A stretch of 64,000 nt of DNA from Sulfurimonas sp. (GTDB taxonomy: Bacteria > Campylobacterota > Campylobacteria > Campylobacterales > Sulfurimonadaceae). Positions 26,300-34,755 of the stretch are shown one piece after another. The position numbers and the translations under genes were made by a program. Numbering within the stretch: position 1 is the first letter of the stretch; each line of letters begins with the position of its first letter. The notes beneath the pieces are model-generated. The model was given only the letters and a program-made list of their open reading frames with translations. It ran no database searches and had not been told where the DNA came from. The stretch covers positions 29,964 through 93,963 of the forward strand of contig JALUXP010000023.1 in NCBI GenBank assembly GCA_027013295.1, given 5' to 3'.

Positions 26300-27505
26300 A
26301 TGAGATTTTTTTTAGCACTCTTGCTACCATTATTAACTCTTCTTGCAAACCCTTTGCAAGAAGCAATTTCCCATTCAAAGCCCTACTCAACGATTAAACT
26401 TTCAGATGGGATATATCTCGGCTCCATAGTCATAAATAAGCCAATCACCATCATTGGGGTAGGAAATGGCACTGTGATAGATGGAGAGGGAGATGGTACT
26501 ATCATCACTATCAATAGTTCAGGAGTTACACTCAAAAACCTAACGATTCAAAATAGTGGATCTAGGATAGATAATCTAGATAGTGCCATCGCTCTTAATA
26601 GTGTTGAAAATATTACTATTGAAAGTTGTGCTCTTTTGGATACACTCTATGGTGTTGACATGAATATTGTAAAAAATTCTAAAATTCTAAATAACTATAT
26701 TACCTCAAAAGATTTTGATATAGAACTGCGTGGTAATGCGCTTAAGTTATACTATGCATCAAACAATGTTATCACTAACAATGTTATAGATAGTTCAAAG
26801 GATTGTACCCTGAATTACTCTCATGACAATAATTTTACTAACAACACATTTGTGAATAACAGGTTTGCAAATCATATTAGTTTGAGCCATAGAAATAGGT
26901 TTGTAGGGAATTATTATTCGCACAACTCTGTTTCACAGATGTTTATGGGTGCAAAAGATACTCTTGTAACGCATAACAAGATATTGAGTTCAGATGGGGC
27001 AGCGGGTATTGGTGTAGTGATAGGTCATGTCGCAAACTTTCGTTTTGAACATAATGTATTGCGATACAATGCAAAAGCGATATATATCGACTCAAAAGAA
27101 AAAGCCAAAGGGATGAAACGATATATCAACTACAATGAGATAGCTTATAACGGTGAGGCACTTCATTTTCATGTAGCCATCAAAGACAACACCATAACGC
27201 ACAACAAAATCTTTGGAAATATAGATGATGTTGTCAAAGACATAGCAGGGCGTTTTAGCAATACAAATATAGTGGAGTATAATTATTGGGATAGATACTC
27301 AGGGTTTGACAGAGATGGGGATAACATAGGTGATTCACCCCATGCCATCTATCAGTACGCAGACCAACTCTGGCACTATAACCATCGACTCAAATTTTTC
27401 TATGCAAGCCCCATCATGAGTATGCTTAACTTTCTTGCAAGACTTGCCCCTTTTATAGAACCAAATCTTTTATTAGTAGATGCTAAGCCCATTATGAAAG
27501 ATTAG
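26300..27505 (+). CDS. Second NosD-like periplasmic beta-helix protein
   Basis: A 401-aa paralogue of NosD with its own signal peptide (MRFFLALLLPLLTLLAN). The opening (STIKLSDGIYLGSIVINKP) and the ending (YWDRYSGFDRDGDNIGD, then SMLNFLARLAPF) closely parallel the first copy, while the central helix rungs have diverged. This suggests an old duplication with separate roles rather than a recent copy. It starts 6 bp after the PAS gene and converges on the second nosL gene, overlapping it by 4 bp. Whether it serves N2O reductase or another copper enzyme is unknown. Confidence 0.85.
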   Translation: MRFFLALLLPLLTLLANPLQEAISHSKPYSTIKLSDGIYLGSIVINKPITIIGVGNGTVIDGEGDGTIITINSSGVTLKNLTIQNSGSRIDNLDSAIALNSVENITIESCALLDTLYGVDMNIVKNSKILNNYITSKDFDIELRGNALKLYYASNNVITNNVIDSSKDCTLNYSHDNNFTNNTFVNNRFANHISLSHRNRFVGNYYSHNSVSQMFMGAKDTLVTHNKILSSDGAAGIGVVIGHVANFRFEHNVLRYNAKAIYIDSKEKAKGMKRYINYNEIAYNGEALHFHVAIKDNTITHNKIFGNIDDVVKDIAGRFSNTNIVEYNYWDRYSGFDRDGDNIGDSPHAIYQYADQLWHYNHRLKFFYASPIMSMLNFLARLAPFIEPNLLLVDAKPIMKD

Positions 27506-27993
27506 TTTCCGCCACACTTCCCAGCACCACATTTCATGACTGGTTCTTTTTTTGTGTCTTTTGCAAGGATACGCTTGATAATTTCATCATAGTCAAGAAA
27601 TTGTGTTTTTGCTTGAAGTTCATCTTTTGATTTGTATGCTGAAAATCCAAAAGACATTGGGGTGATATTGCCTGTAGTATAGTAAGCTTTTCTTGCATCT
27701 ATCCACTTTCCATTTTTAGCATCATTAACCCAAATCTTGACGCTGTCTTTGTAAGAGGGGTTGGTGTCTTTGAGCCAGATAGCCATACATCCAATATCAT
27801 CAAATACATATTGTTTATGGGTCTTTGGGTCTTGTAGTTGAACAGTATGCTCACGATCACTAACAACCATAACACAACGGGTACACATATCTCTATCCCA
27901 ATGTATTTTGGCAATACCTGAGTCAGATTTCTCTTGACAACCTAAAAAAAGTAGCATTAAAAGTGGAGTAAGGATGAGTTTAATTGTTTTCAT
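27502..27993 (-). CDS. nosL: Canonical NosL copper lipoprotein with Cys-rich C-terminal tail
   Basis: The start was placed at ATG 27993, because it begins a clean lipoprotein signal (MKTIKLILTPLLMLLFLGC); a longer frame from 28086 would bury that signal. The 163-aa product keeps the copper motif DMCTRCVMVV (~36-45), which supplies the Cys-x-x-Cys-x-Met ligands, then DDIGCMAIWL and NGKWIDARKAYYTTG. The last ten residues, MKCGAGKCGG, are an extra cysteine pair typical of small copper chaperones. It should sit in the periplasm as a lipoprotein and carry Cu(I) to N2O reductase. It is transcribed alone, away from the main operon, behind an Fnr-type site. Confidence 0.88.
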   Translation of the reverse strand: MKTIKLILTPLLMLLFLGCQEKSDSGIAKIHWDRDMCTRCVMVVSDREHTVQLQDPKTHKQYVFDDIGCMAIWLKDTNPSYKDSVKIWVNDAKNGKWIDARKAYYTTGNITPMSFGFSAYKSKDELQAKTQFLDYDEIIKRILAKDTKKEPVMKCGAGKCGGN

Positions 27994-27999
27994 GGTTAA

Positions 28000-28041
28000 A
28001 GTATAGCACTCATGAAATAAAATCTTATTGATATATATCAG
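28000..28041 (-). promoter_or_regulatory. Fnr-type operator (28028-28041) and -10 element (28000-28005) for the second nosL
   Basis: On the minus strand the box reads CTGAT-ATAT-ATCAA (one mismatch from the perfect palindrome) and is followed by TATACT. A start site 6-7 bases after the -10 falls on or next to the A of the ATG at 27993. The operator centre would then be at about -41.5, exactly the class II position. No Shine-Dalgarno sequence precedes the ATG, which fits a leaderless message. Confidence 0.6.
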
Positions 28042-28073
28042 AAAATTTAAATTCTTTTTATCTGCCCTCTTAC

Positions 28074-28451
28074 TTAATTTAGCCATGTGATTGCATCATC
28101 ATAATTATCAAAATATTTTATTTCGCCAGATACAAACCAACTACCAATTTTTGCAGCCATTTTTTGCCAATCTTTATTTCCATAAATAGCAATTTTCTCA
28201 AACTCATTACCATGTTTAAGTCCAAGTTTGAAATCATCCCACGCTGCCCTTGGCTCCCATCCATTTAATTCTGTCCCATCAATTAAGGCTTTTACCTTTG
28301 GTTCTTTAACTTCCTCTAAAGCTGCATCAATCATAGGTATGATTATTTCATAATCCTTATGAGTAAGTGTCCCTTGTGGCTTAAGAGATAAAAAGAAGTT
28401 ACCATTAACTCTTTCTATACCGATAGATAATCCATGTCTTTGTAATTTCAT
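28074..28451 (-). CDS. SpoIIAA-like / STAS-related protein
   Basis: A 125-aa soluble protein matching the SpoIIAA-like (STAS-fold) family: the N-terminal strand/helix part, ALIDGTELNGWEPRAAWDDFKLGLKHGNEFEKIAIYG in the middle and FVSGEIKYFDNYDDAITWL at the end. Proteins of this family are small and cytoplasmic; some bind lipophilic ligands or partner proteins, and the function here is unknown. It lies upstream of the second nosL on the same strand, separated by 80 bp that include the Fnr-type box, so they are likely separate transcripts. Confidence 0.85.
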   Translation of the reverse strand: MKLQRHGLSIGIERVNGNFFLSLKPQGTLTHKDYEIIIPMIDAALEEVKEPKVKALIDGTELNGWEPRAAWDDFKLGLKHGNEFEKIAIYGNKDWQKMAAKIGSWFVSGEIKYFDNYDDAITWLN

Positions 28452-28609
28452 TTTGCATTCCTTACTTTAGGTAGTGGTTAAGTTCTACAATTGTAACAAA
28501 GTTTACTTCAAATTTTACTTAGGCACTTAAACCCTCTATTATAAAAAATTGAGTAAAATGTCAAACTTCAATGATGCAAATTTAACAACTTCAATAAAGG
28601 CAAATAGAT

Positions 28610-29938
28610 ATGGTAGAAAGATATTCACGACCAGAGATGGCAGAAAAATGGACACAATATGCACGATATGCTGCATGGTTAGAAGTAGAAAAAGCTGCTG
28701 TAAAAGCTTGGGCTAGACTTGGTAAGATTCCTCAGGATGATGCAGATAAGATTGTAAAAAATGCAACATTCTCAGTAGAACGCATAGAAGAGATAGAAGC
28801 AGTAACGAAGCATGACCTTATCGCTTTTAACACAAGTGTCTCTGAGAGTCTTGGTGATGAGTCACGATGGTTTCATTATGGTATGACATCTTCTGATGCA
28901 GTAGATACTGGTGTAGCACTTCAGATGAGAGACTCACTCAATATTGTTATAGCTGATGTAAAGATGCTTATGGAGTCTATTAAAAAACGGGCGATGGAGC
29001 ACAAGATGACTCTTATGGTCGGTAGAAGTCATGGTATCCACGGAGAGCCTATCACTTTTGGTCTTGCTCTTGCTGTTTGGTATGATGAAGTTGCGCGTCA
29101 CCTTTTAAACCTTGAGCAGACTATGGAAGTGATAGCTGTTGGTCAAATCTCTGGAGCTATGGGTAACTTTGCACATGCACCATTAGAGCTTGAAGAGTAT
29201 GCTATGGAAGAGTTAGGTCTTAAATCAGAGCCATGTTCAAACCAAGTAGTGCATCGTGACCGTTATGCAAGACTTGCTACTGCTTTAGCACTCCTTGCAT
29301 CTTCTGTAGAAAAGTTTGCCGTTGAGATAAGACATCTACAAAGAACAGAAGTATATGAAGCAGAAGAGTTCTTCGCAAAAGGACAAAAAGGGAGTTCAGC
29401 TATGCCACATAAGCGTAACCCTATCTTGAGTGAAAATATCACAGGTCTAGCAAGAATCATACGCGCATACGCAAATCCCGCTATGGAAAATGTAGCACTC
29501 TGGCATGAAAGAGATATTTCTCACTCCTCAACAGAGCGTTTTTGGCTACCTGATGCATTTATCACTATGGACTTTATGCTTCATCGTATGAACAATGTTA
29601 TTGCAAACCTTACAGTATTTCCCCAGAACATGATGAAAAATCTTAACCTTACGGGTGGACTTGTATTTTCTCAGCGTGTATTACTTGAGCTTCCACTTCA
29701 AGGTGTAAGTCGTGAAGATGCGTATAGAATCGTTCAAAGAAATGCTATGAAAGTTTGGCAAGAGATACAAGCTGGTCGTGCAACTACAAATGAGGGTGGA
29801 GAGTCTCTTTATCTTAACCATCTTTTAGCAGATGATGAGTTAAGAGAGTCACTCAGTGAAGAGGCAATTCGTGAGTGTTTTAACTATAGCTACTACACGA
29901 AAAATGTTGATGCCATCTTTAAGAGGGTGTTTGCCTAA
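28610..29938 (+). CDS. purB: Adenylosuccinate lyase
   Basis: A 442-aa fumarase/aspartase-superfamily lyase. The superfamily signature is GSSAMPHKRNP near residues 262-272, with the catalytic Ser in its flexible loop. TSSDAVDTG and the His-containing segment RSHGIHGEPITFG supply further active-site residues. It cleaves SAICAR to AICAR and adenylosuccinate to AMP in purine synthesis. The length is normal. nrdA follows after 108 bp, perhaps with its own promoter. The ATG at 28610 is preceded by an AAAGGCAAA sequence. Confidence 0.96.
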   Translation: MVERYSRPEMAEKWTQYARYAAWLEVEKAAVKAWARLGKIPQDDADKIVKNATFSVERIEEIEAVTKHDLIAFNTSVSESLGDESRWFHYGMTSSDAVDTGVALQMRDSLNIVIADVKMLMESIKKRAMEHKMTLMVGRSHGIHGEPITFGLALAVWYDEVARHLLNLEQTMEVIAVGQISGAMGNFAHAPLELEEYAMEELGLKSEPCSNQVVHRDRYARLATALALLASSVEKFAVEIRHLQRTEVYEAEEFFAKGQKGSSAMPHKRNPILSENITGLARIIRAYANPAMENVALWHERDISHSSTERFWLPDAFITMDFMLHRMNNVIANLTVFPQNMMKNLNLTGGLVFSQRVLLELPLQGVSREDAYRIVQRNAMKVWQEIQAGRATTNEGGESLYLNHLLADDELRESLSEEAIRECFNYSYYTKNVDAIFKRVFA

Positions 29939-30046
29939 AATAATTCAAAAATTTCAACTAAAAATTATCCTTATTTCGATAAAATCTACAACTTAAATCT
30001 TCGAATATTTCGATAGTCAAATAGTTATAATTTATTAGGGAAGTAC

Positions 30047-32410
30047 ATGATCACAATTATAAAACGAAATGGTAGAACAGAACCATTGGATATCTCAAAA
30101 ATTCAAAAATACACATCTGCAGCTGTTAAAGACTTAGCCAATGTGAGTCAAAGTGAACTTGAAGTTGATGCACAGATTCAATTTCGTGATGGGATAACCT
30201 CTAAAGAGATTCAACAAACACTTATCAAAACGGCTGTTGACAAGATAGATATTGATGCTCCTAACTGGACTTTTGTTGCATCAAGGCTTTTCATATTTAA
30301 TCTTTACCATCAAGTCAATGGTTTTACTGGCTACTGCTCACTTGAGAATTATTTTGACCGTGGTGTTAAAAATGGTCGTATCCTTTTAGGCTTAAAAGAG
30401 ATGTATGACCTTGAAAGACTTGAAAAAGAGTTAGTGCCTGATAGAGATTTTCAGTTTAACTATCTTGGTGTAAAAACTCTTTACGATAGATATCTCATAA
30501 AAGATAGTGATGGCAACCCTATAGAACTCCCCCAACACATGTTTATGGCTATTGCAATGTTTCTAGCACAACGGGAAAAGAACAGAGAAGAGTGGGCTAT
30601 CAAGTTTTACCATATGATAAGTCAGTTTGAAGTGATGTTAGCGACACCTACACTCTCTAATGCCAGAACAACAAGGCATCAACTCTCCTCATGCTACATC
30701 GGTTCTACCCCTGATAACATCGAAGGTATCTTTGACTCTTACCAAGAGATGGCGATGCTAAGCAAATTTGGTGGAGGTATCGGTTGGGATTGGACTGGTA
30801 TCAGAAGTATGGGTTCATTTATAGATGGACATAAAAATGCAGCTGGTGGGACTGTCCCATTTCTCAAAATCACAAATGACATTGCTATTGCCGTAGATCA
30901 ACTAGGAACTCGTAAAGGTGCTATCGCTGTATATATGGAGCCATGGCATATCGACATCAATGACTTCCTAGATCTCAAGAAAAACTCAGGAGAGGAGCGT
31001 CGCCGTGCCCACGATCTTTTCCCAGCAATGTGGCTTAATGACATCTTCATGGAGCGTGTCCAACAGGATGCTATCTGGACCCTTTTTGACCCTTATGATG
31101 TTCGTGACCTAACAGAGCTTCATGGTGCAGAGTTTACAGCAAGATATGTCGAGTATGAAAATGATGACTCTATCATAAAAGAGCGTATCAAAGCAAAAGA
31201 TCTATGGAAAAAGATTTTAACCTCTTATTTTGAAACGGGTTCACCTTTCCTTTGTTTCAAAGATAATGCAAATAGAGCAAATCCAAATTCCCATAAGGGT
31301 GTCATCAGAAGTTCAAACCTCTGTACCGAGATATTTCAAAATACAAATCCAAATCGCTATAAGATAAAATTTATCTTTGAAAATGCAGAGAGCATCTCCT
31401 ATGAAGAGGATGAGATAGTCAAAGTTGATAGTGGTTTAGAAAAACCAGCGAAAAAAGTAACAGCTCTTGACTCCATAGGTGGACTCCCTATCTATGTAGT
31501 GGAAAAAGAGAAGATAAATGGAGATACCGCTGTGTGTAATCTCGCATCAGTAAATCTTTCACGCATCAATACAAAAGAAGATATAGACCGTATCGTTCCA
31601 ACTGCTGTTCGATGCTTGGACAATGTGATAGACCTAAACTTCTACCCTATTGAAAAAGTAAAACGGACAAACCTCAAGTCTCGCTCTATTGGGCTGGGTG
31701 TTATGGGTGAGGCACAGATGTTAGCTGAGTCTGGCATAGTATGGGGGAGTCAAGAACACTTTGACAAGATAGATGAGGTGATGGAAGCTGTTTGTTATAA
31801 CACGGTAAGTGCATCATCGGATCTTGCAGTAGAAAAGGGATGTTATGCTGACTATGAAGGTTCAAAATGGTCACAAGGTATCATGCCACAAGATCACGCA
31901 ACCGCAGAGGTTATCAACCTAGTTGATCGTGGTGGACTCTTTGCTTCTGTTTATGAATGGGATGAACTTCGCTCAAAAGTAAAAAAACAAGGGATGAGAA
32001 ATGGTTATCTTATGGCAGTCGCTCCAACCTCTTCCATCTCTATTCTTACAGGGACAACGCAGGCAATTGAGCCAGTATTTAAACGCAAATGGTTTGAAGA
32101 AAATTTAAGTGGACTTATCCCTGTTGTTGTTCCAAAACTCTCTCCTGAGACTTGGGCTTATTACACACCTGCTTATGAACTTAACCAAACTGTACTCATC
32201 AAAGCAGCTGCTATCCGTCAAAAATGGATAGACCAAGGACAATCGCTCAACATCTTTATCACTTTAGATAAAGCTAGCGGAAAATACCTCAATGAGATCT
32301 ATATGCTTGCATGGAAACTTGGGCTTAAGTCAACTTACTATCTCCGCTCACAATCTCCAGAGATTTCTGATGTTGAAGACAGAAGTATGGAGTGTGTAGG
32401 TTGTCAATAG
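30047..32410 (+). CDS. nrdA: Ribonucleotide reductase class Ia, alpha subunit
   Basis: A 787-aa catalytic subunit. An ATP-cone lies at residues ~1-95 (IKRNGRTEPLDISKIQKY). Active-site cysteines appear in LSSCYIG and in SSNLCTEIFQ. NLASVNLSRI is a conserved class Ia segment, the radical-path tyrosines are seen in STYYLRSQ, and the redox-active C-terminal pair is CVGCQ. It reduces ribonucleoside diphosphates using the radical from NrdB, encoded far upstream at 5948-6970. The ATP-cone suggests dATP feedback control. Confidence 0.97.
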   Translation: MITIIKRNGRTEPLDISKIQKYTSAAVKDLANVSQSELEVDAQIQFRDGITSKEIQQTLIKTAVDKIDIDAPNWTFVASRLFIFNLYHQVNGFTGYCSLENYFDRGVKNGRILLGLKEMYDLERLEKELVPDRDFQFNYLGVKTLYDRYLIKDSDGNPIELPQHMFMAIAMFLAQREKNREEWAIKFYHMISQFEVMLATPTLSNARTTRHQLSSCYIGSTPDNIEGIFDSYQEMAMLSKFGGGIGWDWTGIRSMGSFIDGHKNAAGGTVPFLKITNDIAIAVDQLGTRKGAIAVYMEPWHIDINDFLDLKKNSGEERRRAHDLFPAMWLNDIFMERVQQDAIWTLFDPYDVRDLTELHGAEFTARYVEYENDDSIIKERIKAKDLWKKILTSYFETGSPFLCFKDNANRANPNSHKGVIRSSNLCTEIFQNTNPNRYKIKFIFENAESISYEEDEIVKVDSGLEKPAKKVTALDSIGGLPIYVVEKEKINGDTAVCNLASVNLSRINTKEDIDRIVPTAVRCLDNVIDLNFYPIEKVKRTNLKSRSIGLGVMGEAQMLAESGIVWGSQEHFDKIDEVMEAVCYNTVSASSDLAVEKGCYADYEGSKWSQGIMPQDHATAEVINLVDRGGLFASVYEWDELRSKVKKQGMRNGYLMAVAPTSSISILTGTTQAIEPVFKRKWFEENLSGLIPVVVPKLSPETWAYYTPAYELNQTVLIKAAAIRQKWIDQGQSLNIFITLDKASGKYLNEIYMLAWKLGLKSTYYLRSQSPEISDVEDRSMECVGCQ

Positions 32411-32411
32411 G

Positions 32412-32750
32412 ATGAAACCCTTACACCCAAATGATTTAAAAAGCTTTTTAAACAGATTTGATGACTTTAAGGGTTCTGAATTTAGACACTTAGAGATTCT
32501 CTCTCCTACTAGTTTCATAATCACTTTAGCAACACAAGATAGTGCTAGGGGATATGACTGGATAAGTGTAGACCTTGAATTTTCCGATGCTAATGCTGCA
32601 AACCTACTCGATAATTCTAAGCTTACCCTCATTGATATGACCGATGGTGTGGAAATTTCCCATCATGGTACTAATTTTGCTTTTAGTATTCTAAAATCAA
32701 CATTCTTTATCGAATGTGTATATATTAAGTACCAAGAGGGTGCATTTTAA
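32412..32750 (+). CDS. Hypothetical protein, 112 aa
   Basis: A soluble, slightly acidic 112-aa protein without signal or membrane segment. It begins MKPLHPNDLKSF, only one base after the nrdA stop, and ends 10 bp before fliW, so it is probably co-transcribed with nrdA. The predicted pattern alternates strands and helices, with a conserved-looking centre (SFIITLATQDSARGYDWISVDLEFSD). I do not recognise the family. No catalytic motif is apparent. Confidence 0.75.
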   Translation: MKPLHPNDLKSFLNRFDDFKGSEFRHLEILSPTSFIITLATQDSARGYDWISVDLEFSDANAANLLDNSKLTLIDMTDGVEISHHGTNFAFSILKSTFFIECVYIKYQEGAF

Positions 32751-32760
32751 AGGAGAGTTA

Positions 32761-33147
32761 ATGAGTTATGAAATAAAGAGTCCAATATTGGGTTTTGAGA
32801 ATATGATGAATGTCGAAATCAAAGATACTGATGAGATGTTTTCAACTATGTATGATGCCAAGAACAAAGATATATCTTTTACCATAGTAAATCCATATAT
32901 TCTCAGAGAGTATTCATTTGATGTGCCTACAGATGTAAGAATCTTGCTAGAGATTAAAGATAACTCTAACTTAAGTGTTTATAACATAACACTTATACAA
33001 AATCCGTTAGAGAGTTCTACTATTAACTTCTTAGCCCCAATCATCGTGAACAATGATAACAAAAGAATAGCTCAGATTGTACTAAGTAAAGAGAGACATC
33101 CTAATTTTGGAATGCTAGAAAGCATAGAATCATTTGGTAAAAAATAG
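32761..33147 (+). CDS. fliW: Flagellar assembly factor FliW
   Basis: The ATG at 32761 was chosen because it has AAAGGAGAG seven bases ahead; a frame from 32716 would overlap the preceding gene. The 128-aa product has the FliW pattern: ILGFENM near the start, FTIVNPYILREYSFDVP, then LQNPLESSTINFLAPIIVNN, the conserved N-x-x-APIVIN-type segment. FliW binds flagellin, and in Campylobacter and Helicobacter it also binds the post-transcriptional regulator CsrA, linking flagellin level to translation. No csrA or flagellin gene is nearby. Confidence 0.93.
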   Translation: MSYEIKSPILGFENMMNVEIKDTDEMFSTMYDAKNKDISFTIVNPYILREYSFDVPTDVRILLEIKDNSNLSVYNITLIQNPLESSTINFLAPIIVNNDNKRIAQIVLSKERHPNFGMLESIESFGKK

Positions 33148-33153
33148 CCTTCT

Positions 33154-33177
33154 TGTTTACCATTTGTTAGGTAAACA
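33154..33177 (+). terminator. Possible terminator hairpin after fliW
   Basis: TGTTTACC and GGTAAACA form a perfect 8-bp stem with an 8-base loop, beginning 7 bases after the fliW stop. The following T-rich stretch (TTAGGTTTT) is weak. It separates fliW from htrA. Confidence 0.5.
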
Positions 33178-33243
33178 TTAGGTTTTCATATACTTTTGCG
33201 TTATAAACTTCTTTAAGTAAATTATTTTATTTAAAGGAAAAAC

Positions 33244-34626
33244 ATGAAAAAAACATTATTAATACTTACATTAACTTTGGCAATGTCACTTATGGCAGAC
33301 ACTGTCAAGTTTAAATACTCTCAAAATGATACAAGAAAATTTCCAGCACAGCAAGACTATATTCTCTCTTACGCAAACATCTTGGACAAAGTAAAAACTA
33401 GTGTGGTGAACATATCTATCAAGAAAAGTGTCACCACAAATGCACAAAATCCAATGATGAACAACCCCTTCTTTCGTGAATTTTTTAGAAATCAACGAAA
33501 TATCCCAAAAGAAAGAATACAAAGAGCTCTTGGGAGTGGCGTTATTATCTCTAAAGATGGTTATATCATAACAAACAACCATGTAGTAGATGGAGCAGAT
33601 GAGATAGTTGTCAACTTAGTCAATGATAAAAAAGAATACAAAGCAAAACTCATAGGTAAAGATAAAAAAAGTGACTTAGCAGTTATCAAGATAGAAGCAA
33701 AGAACCTTAATGCAGTAACCTTTTACAACTCCGATAAAGTAAGAGTAGGTGATGTTGTTTTTGCTCTTGGAAATCCTTTTGGATTACATGAAACAACAAC
33801 ACAAGGTATAGTGTCTGCAACAAGAAGAACTGGCGTTGGTATAACAGAATATGAAAACTTTATACAAACAGATGCTTCGATCAACCCTGGAAACTCAGGA
33901 GGAGCTCTTATAAACTCTAAAGGTGATCTTATAGGTATTAACTCTGCCATCCTTTCAAAAAGTGGAGGTAATGTAGGCATCGGTTTTGCTATCCCCTCAA
34001 ATATGGTTACAACAGTCGCGAAACAACTCATAGAAAATGGTAAATATACTCGTGCTTACTTAGGTGTAGCCATCTCTGATGTGAGTGAAAGCATGAGTAG
34101 CTTTTATAATAATAACTATGGTGCACTTATAACAGCTGTAGAGGAAGATACGCCTGCGAAGAAAGCTGGTCTTAAAAGAGGTGACCTCATAGTAGCATTA
34201 AATAATATAGAGATAAAAAGTGCTAGTGGACTTAAAAACAAAGTAGGCTCATTAGCGCCCAATACGGAAGTAACTATCAAGGTCTTACGAGATAAAAAGT
34301 TAAAAACATTTGATGTAAAACTTGGTGAATTGAGCGGTGTTAGTCCTGATGGGAATGTTAGTTATGCAGGTTTGGAAGTACAAAATATCACTCCACAACT
34401 AAGAACGCAACTTAGAGTATCTCCAAATGTAAATGGCGTGTTAGTTAGTCGTGTTGACCCTACATCAAAAGCTGGGCAACTTGGTGTGTCAAAAGGCGAT
34501 ATAATAATTCAAGTAGAAAACAAAGAGATTAAAAATCTTGGTGAATTTAAAAAAGCAACAAAAACAAAAACAAAAAAACGCATTTATATCTACCGAAGAG
34601 GTGGAGTTTTTGCAGTAGTGTTATAG
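33244..34626 (+). CDS. htrA: Periplasmic Do-like serine protease/chaperone (HtrA/DegQ)
   Basis: A 460-aa secreted protease with signal peptide MKKTLLILTLTLAMSLMA. The trypsin-like domain has the triad His113 (TNNHVVDG), Asp144 (KSDLAVIKI) and Ser218 (NPGNSGGAL). Two PDZ domains follow (~265-350, beginning AYLGVAISDV, and ~370-455). It degrades or refolds damaged periplasmic and outer-membrane proteins; in Campylobacter and Helicobacter the homologue is also secreted. The lysine-rich end (KKATKTKTKKRIYIYRRG) is natural for the second PDZ. It appears to be a single gene. Confidence 0.95.
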   Translation: MKKTLLILTLTLAMSLMADTVKFKYSQNDTRKFPAQQDYILSYANILDKVKTSVVNISIKKSVTTNAQNPMMNNPFFREFFRNQRNIPKERIQRALGSGVIISKDGYIITNNHVVDGADEIVVNLVNDKKEYKAKLIGKDKKSDLAVIKIEAKNLNAVTFYNSDKVRVGDVVFALGNPFGLHETTTQGIVSATRRTGVGITEYENFIQTDASINPGNSGGALINSKGDLIGINSAILSKSGGNVGIGFAIPSNMVTTVAKQLIENGKYTRAYLGVAISDVSESMSSFYNNNYGALITAVEEDTPAKKAGLKRGDLIVALNNIEIKSASGLKNKVGSLAPNTEVTIKVLRDKKLKTFDVKLGELSGVSPDGNVSYAGLEVQNITPQLRTQLRVSPNVNGVLVSRVDPTSKAGQLGVSKGDIIIQVENKEIKNLGEFKKATKTKTKKRIYIYRRGGVFAVVL

Positions 34627-34755
34627 TTTGTTCTGTAAATTGCAAGGTTTGACTCAGAAAATTTTTGGATTTAGACGAAAAAGTTAGGTAAAAAAAATGT
34701 TATAATAATATCTTATAGAAATAGAAGGGTAAATAGATTACACGGAAAAAAGAAA

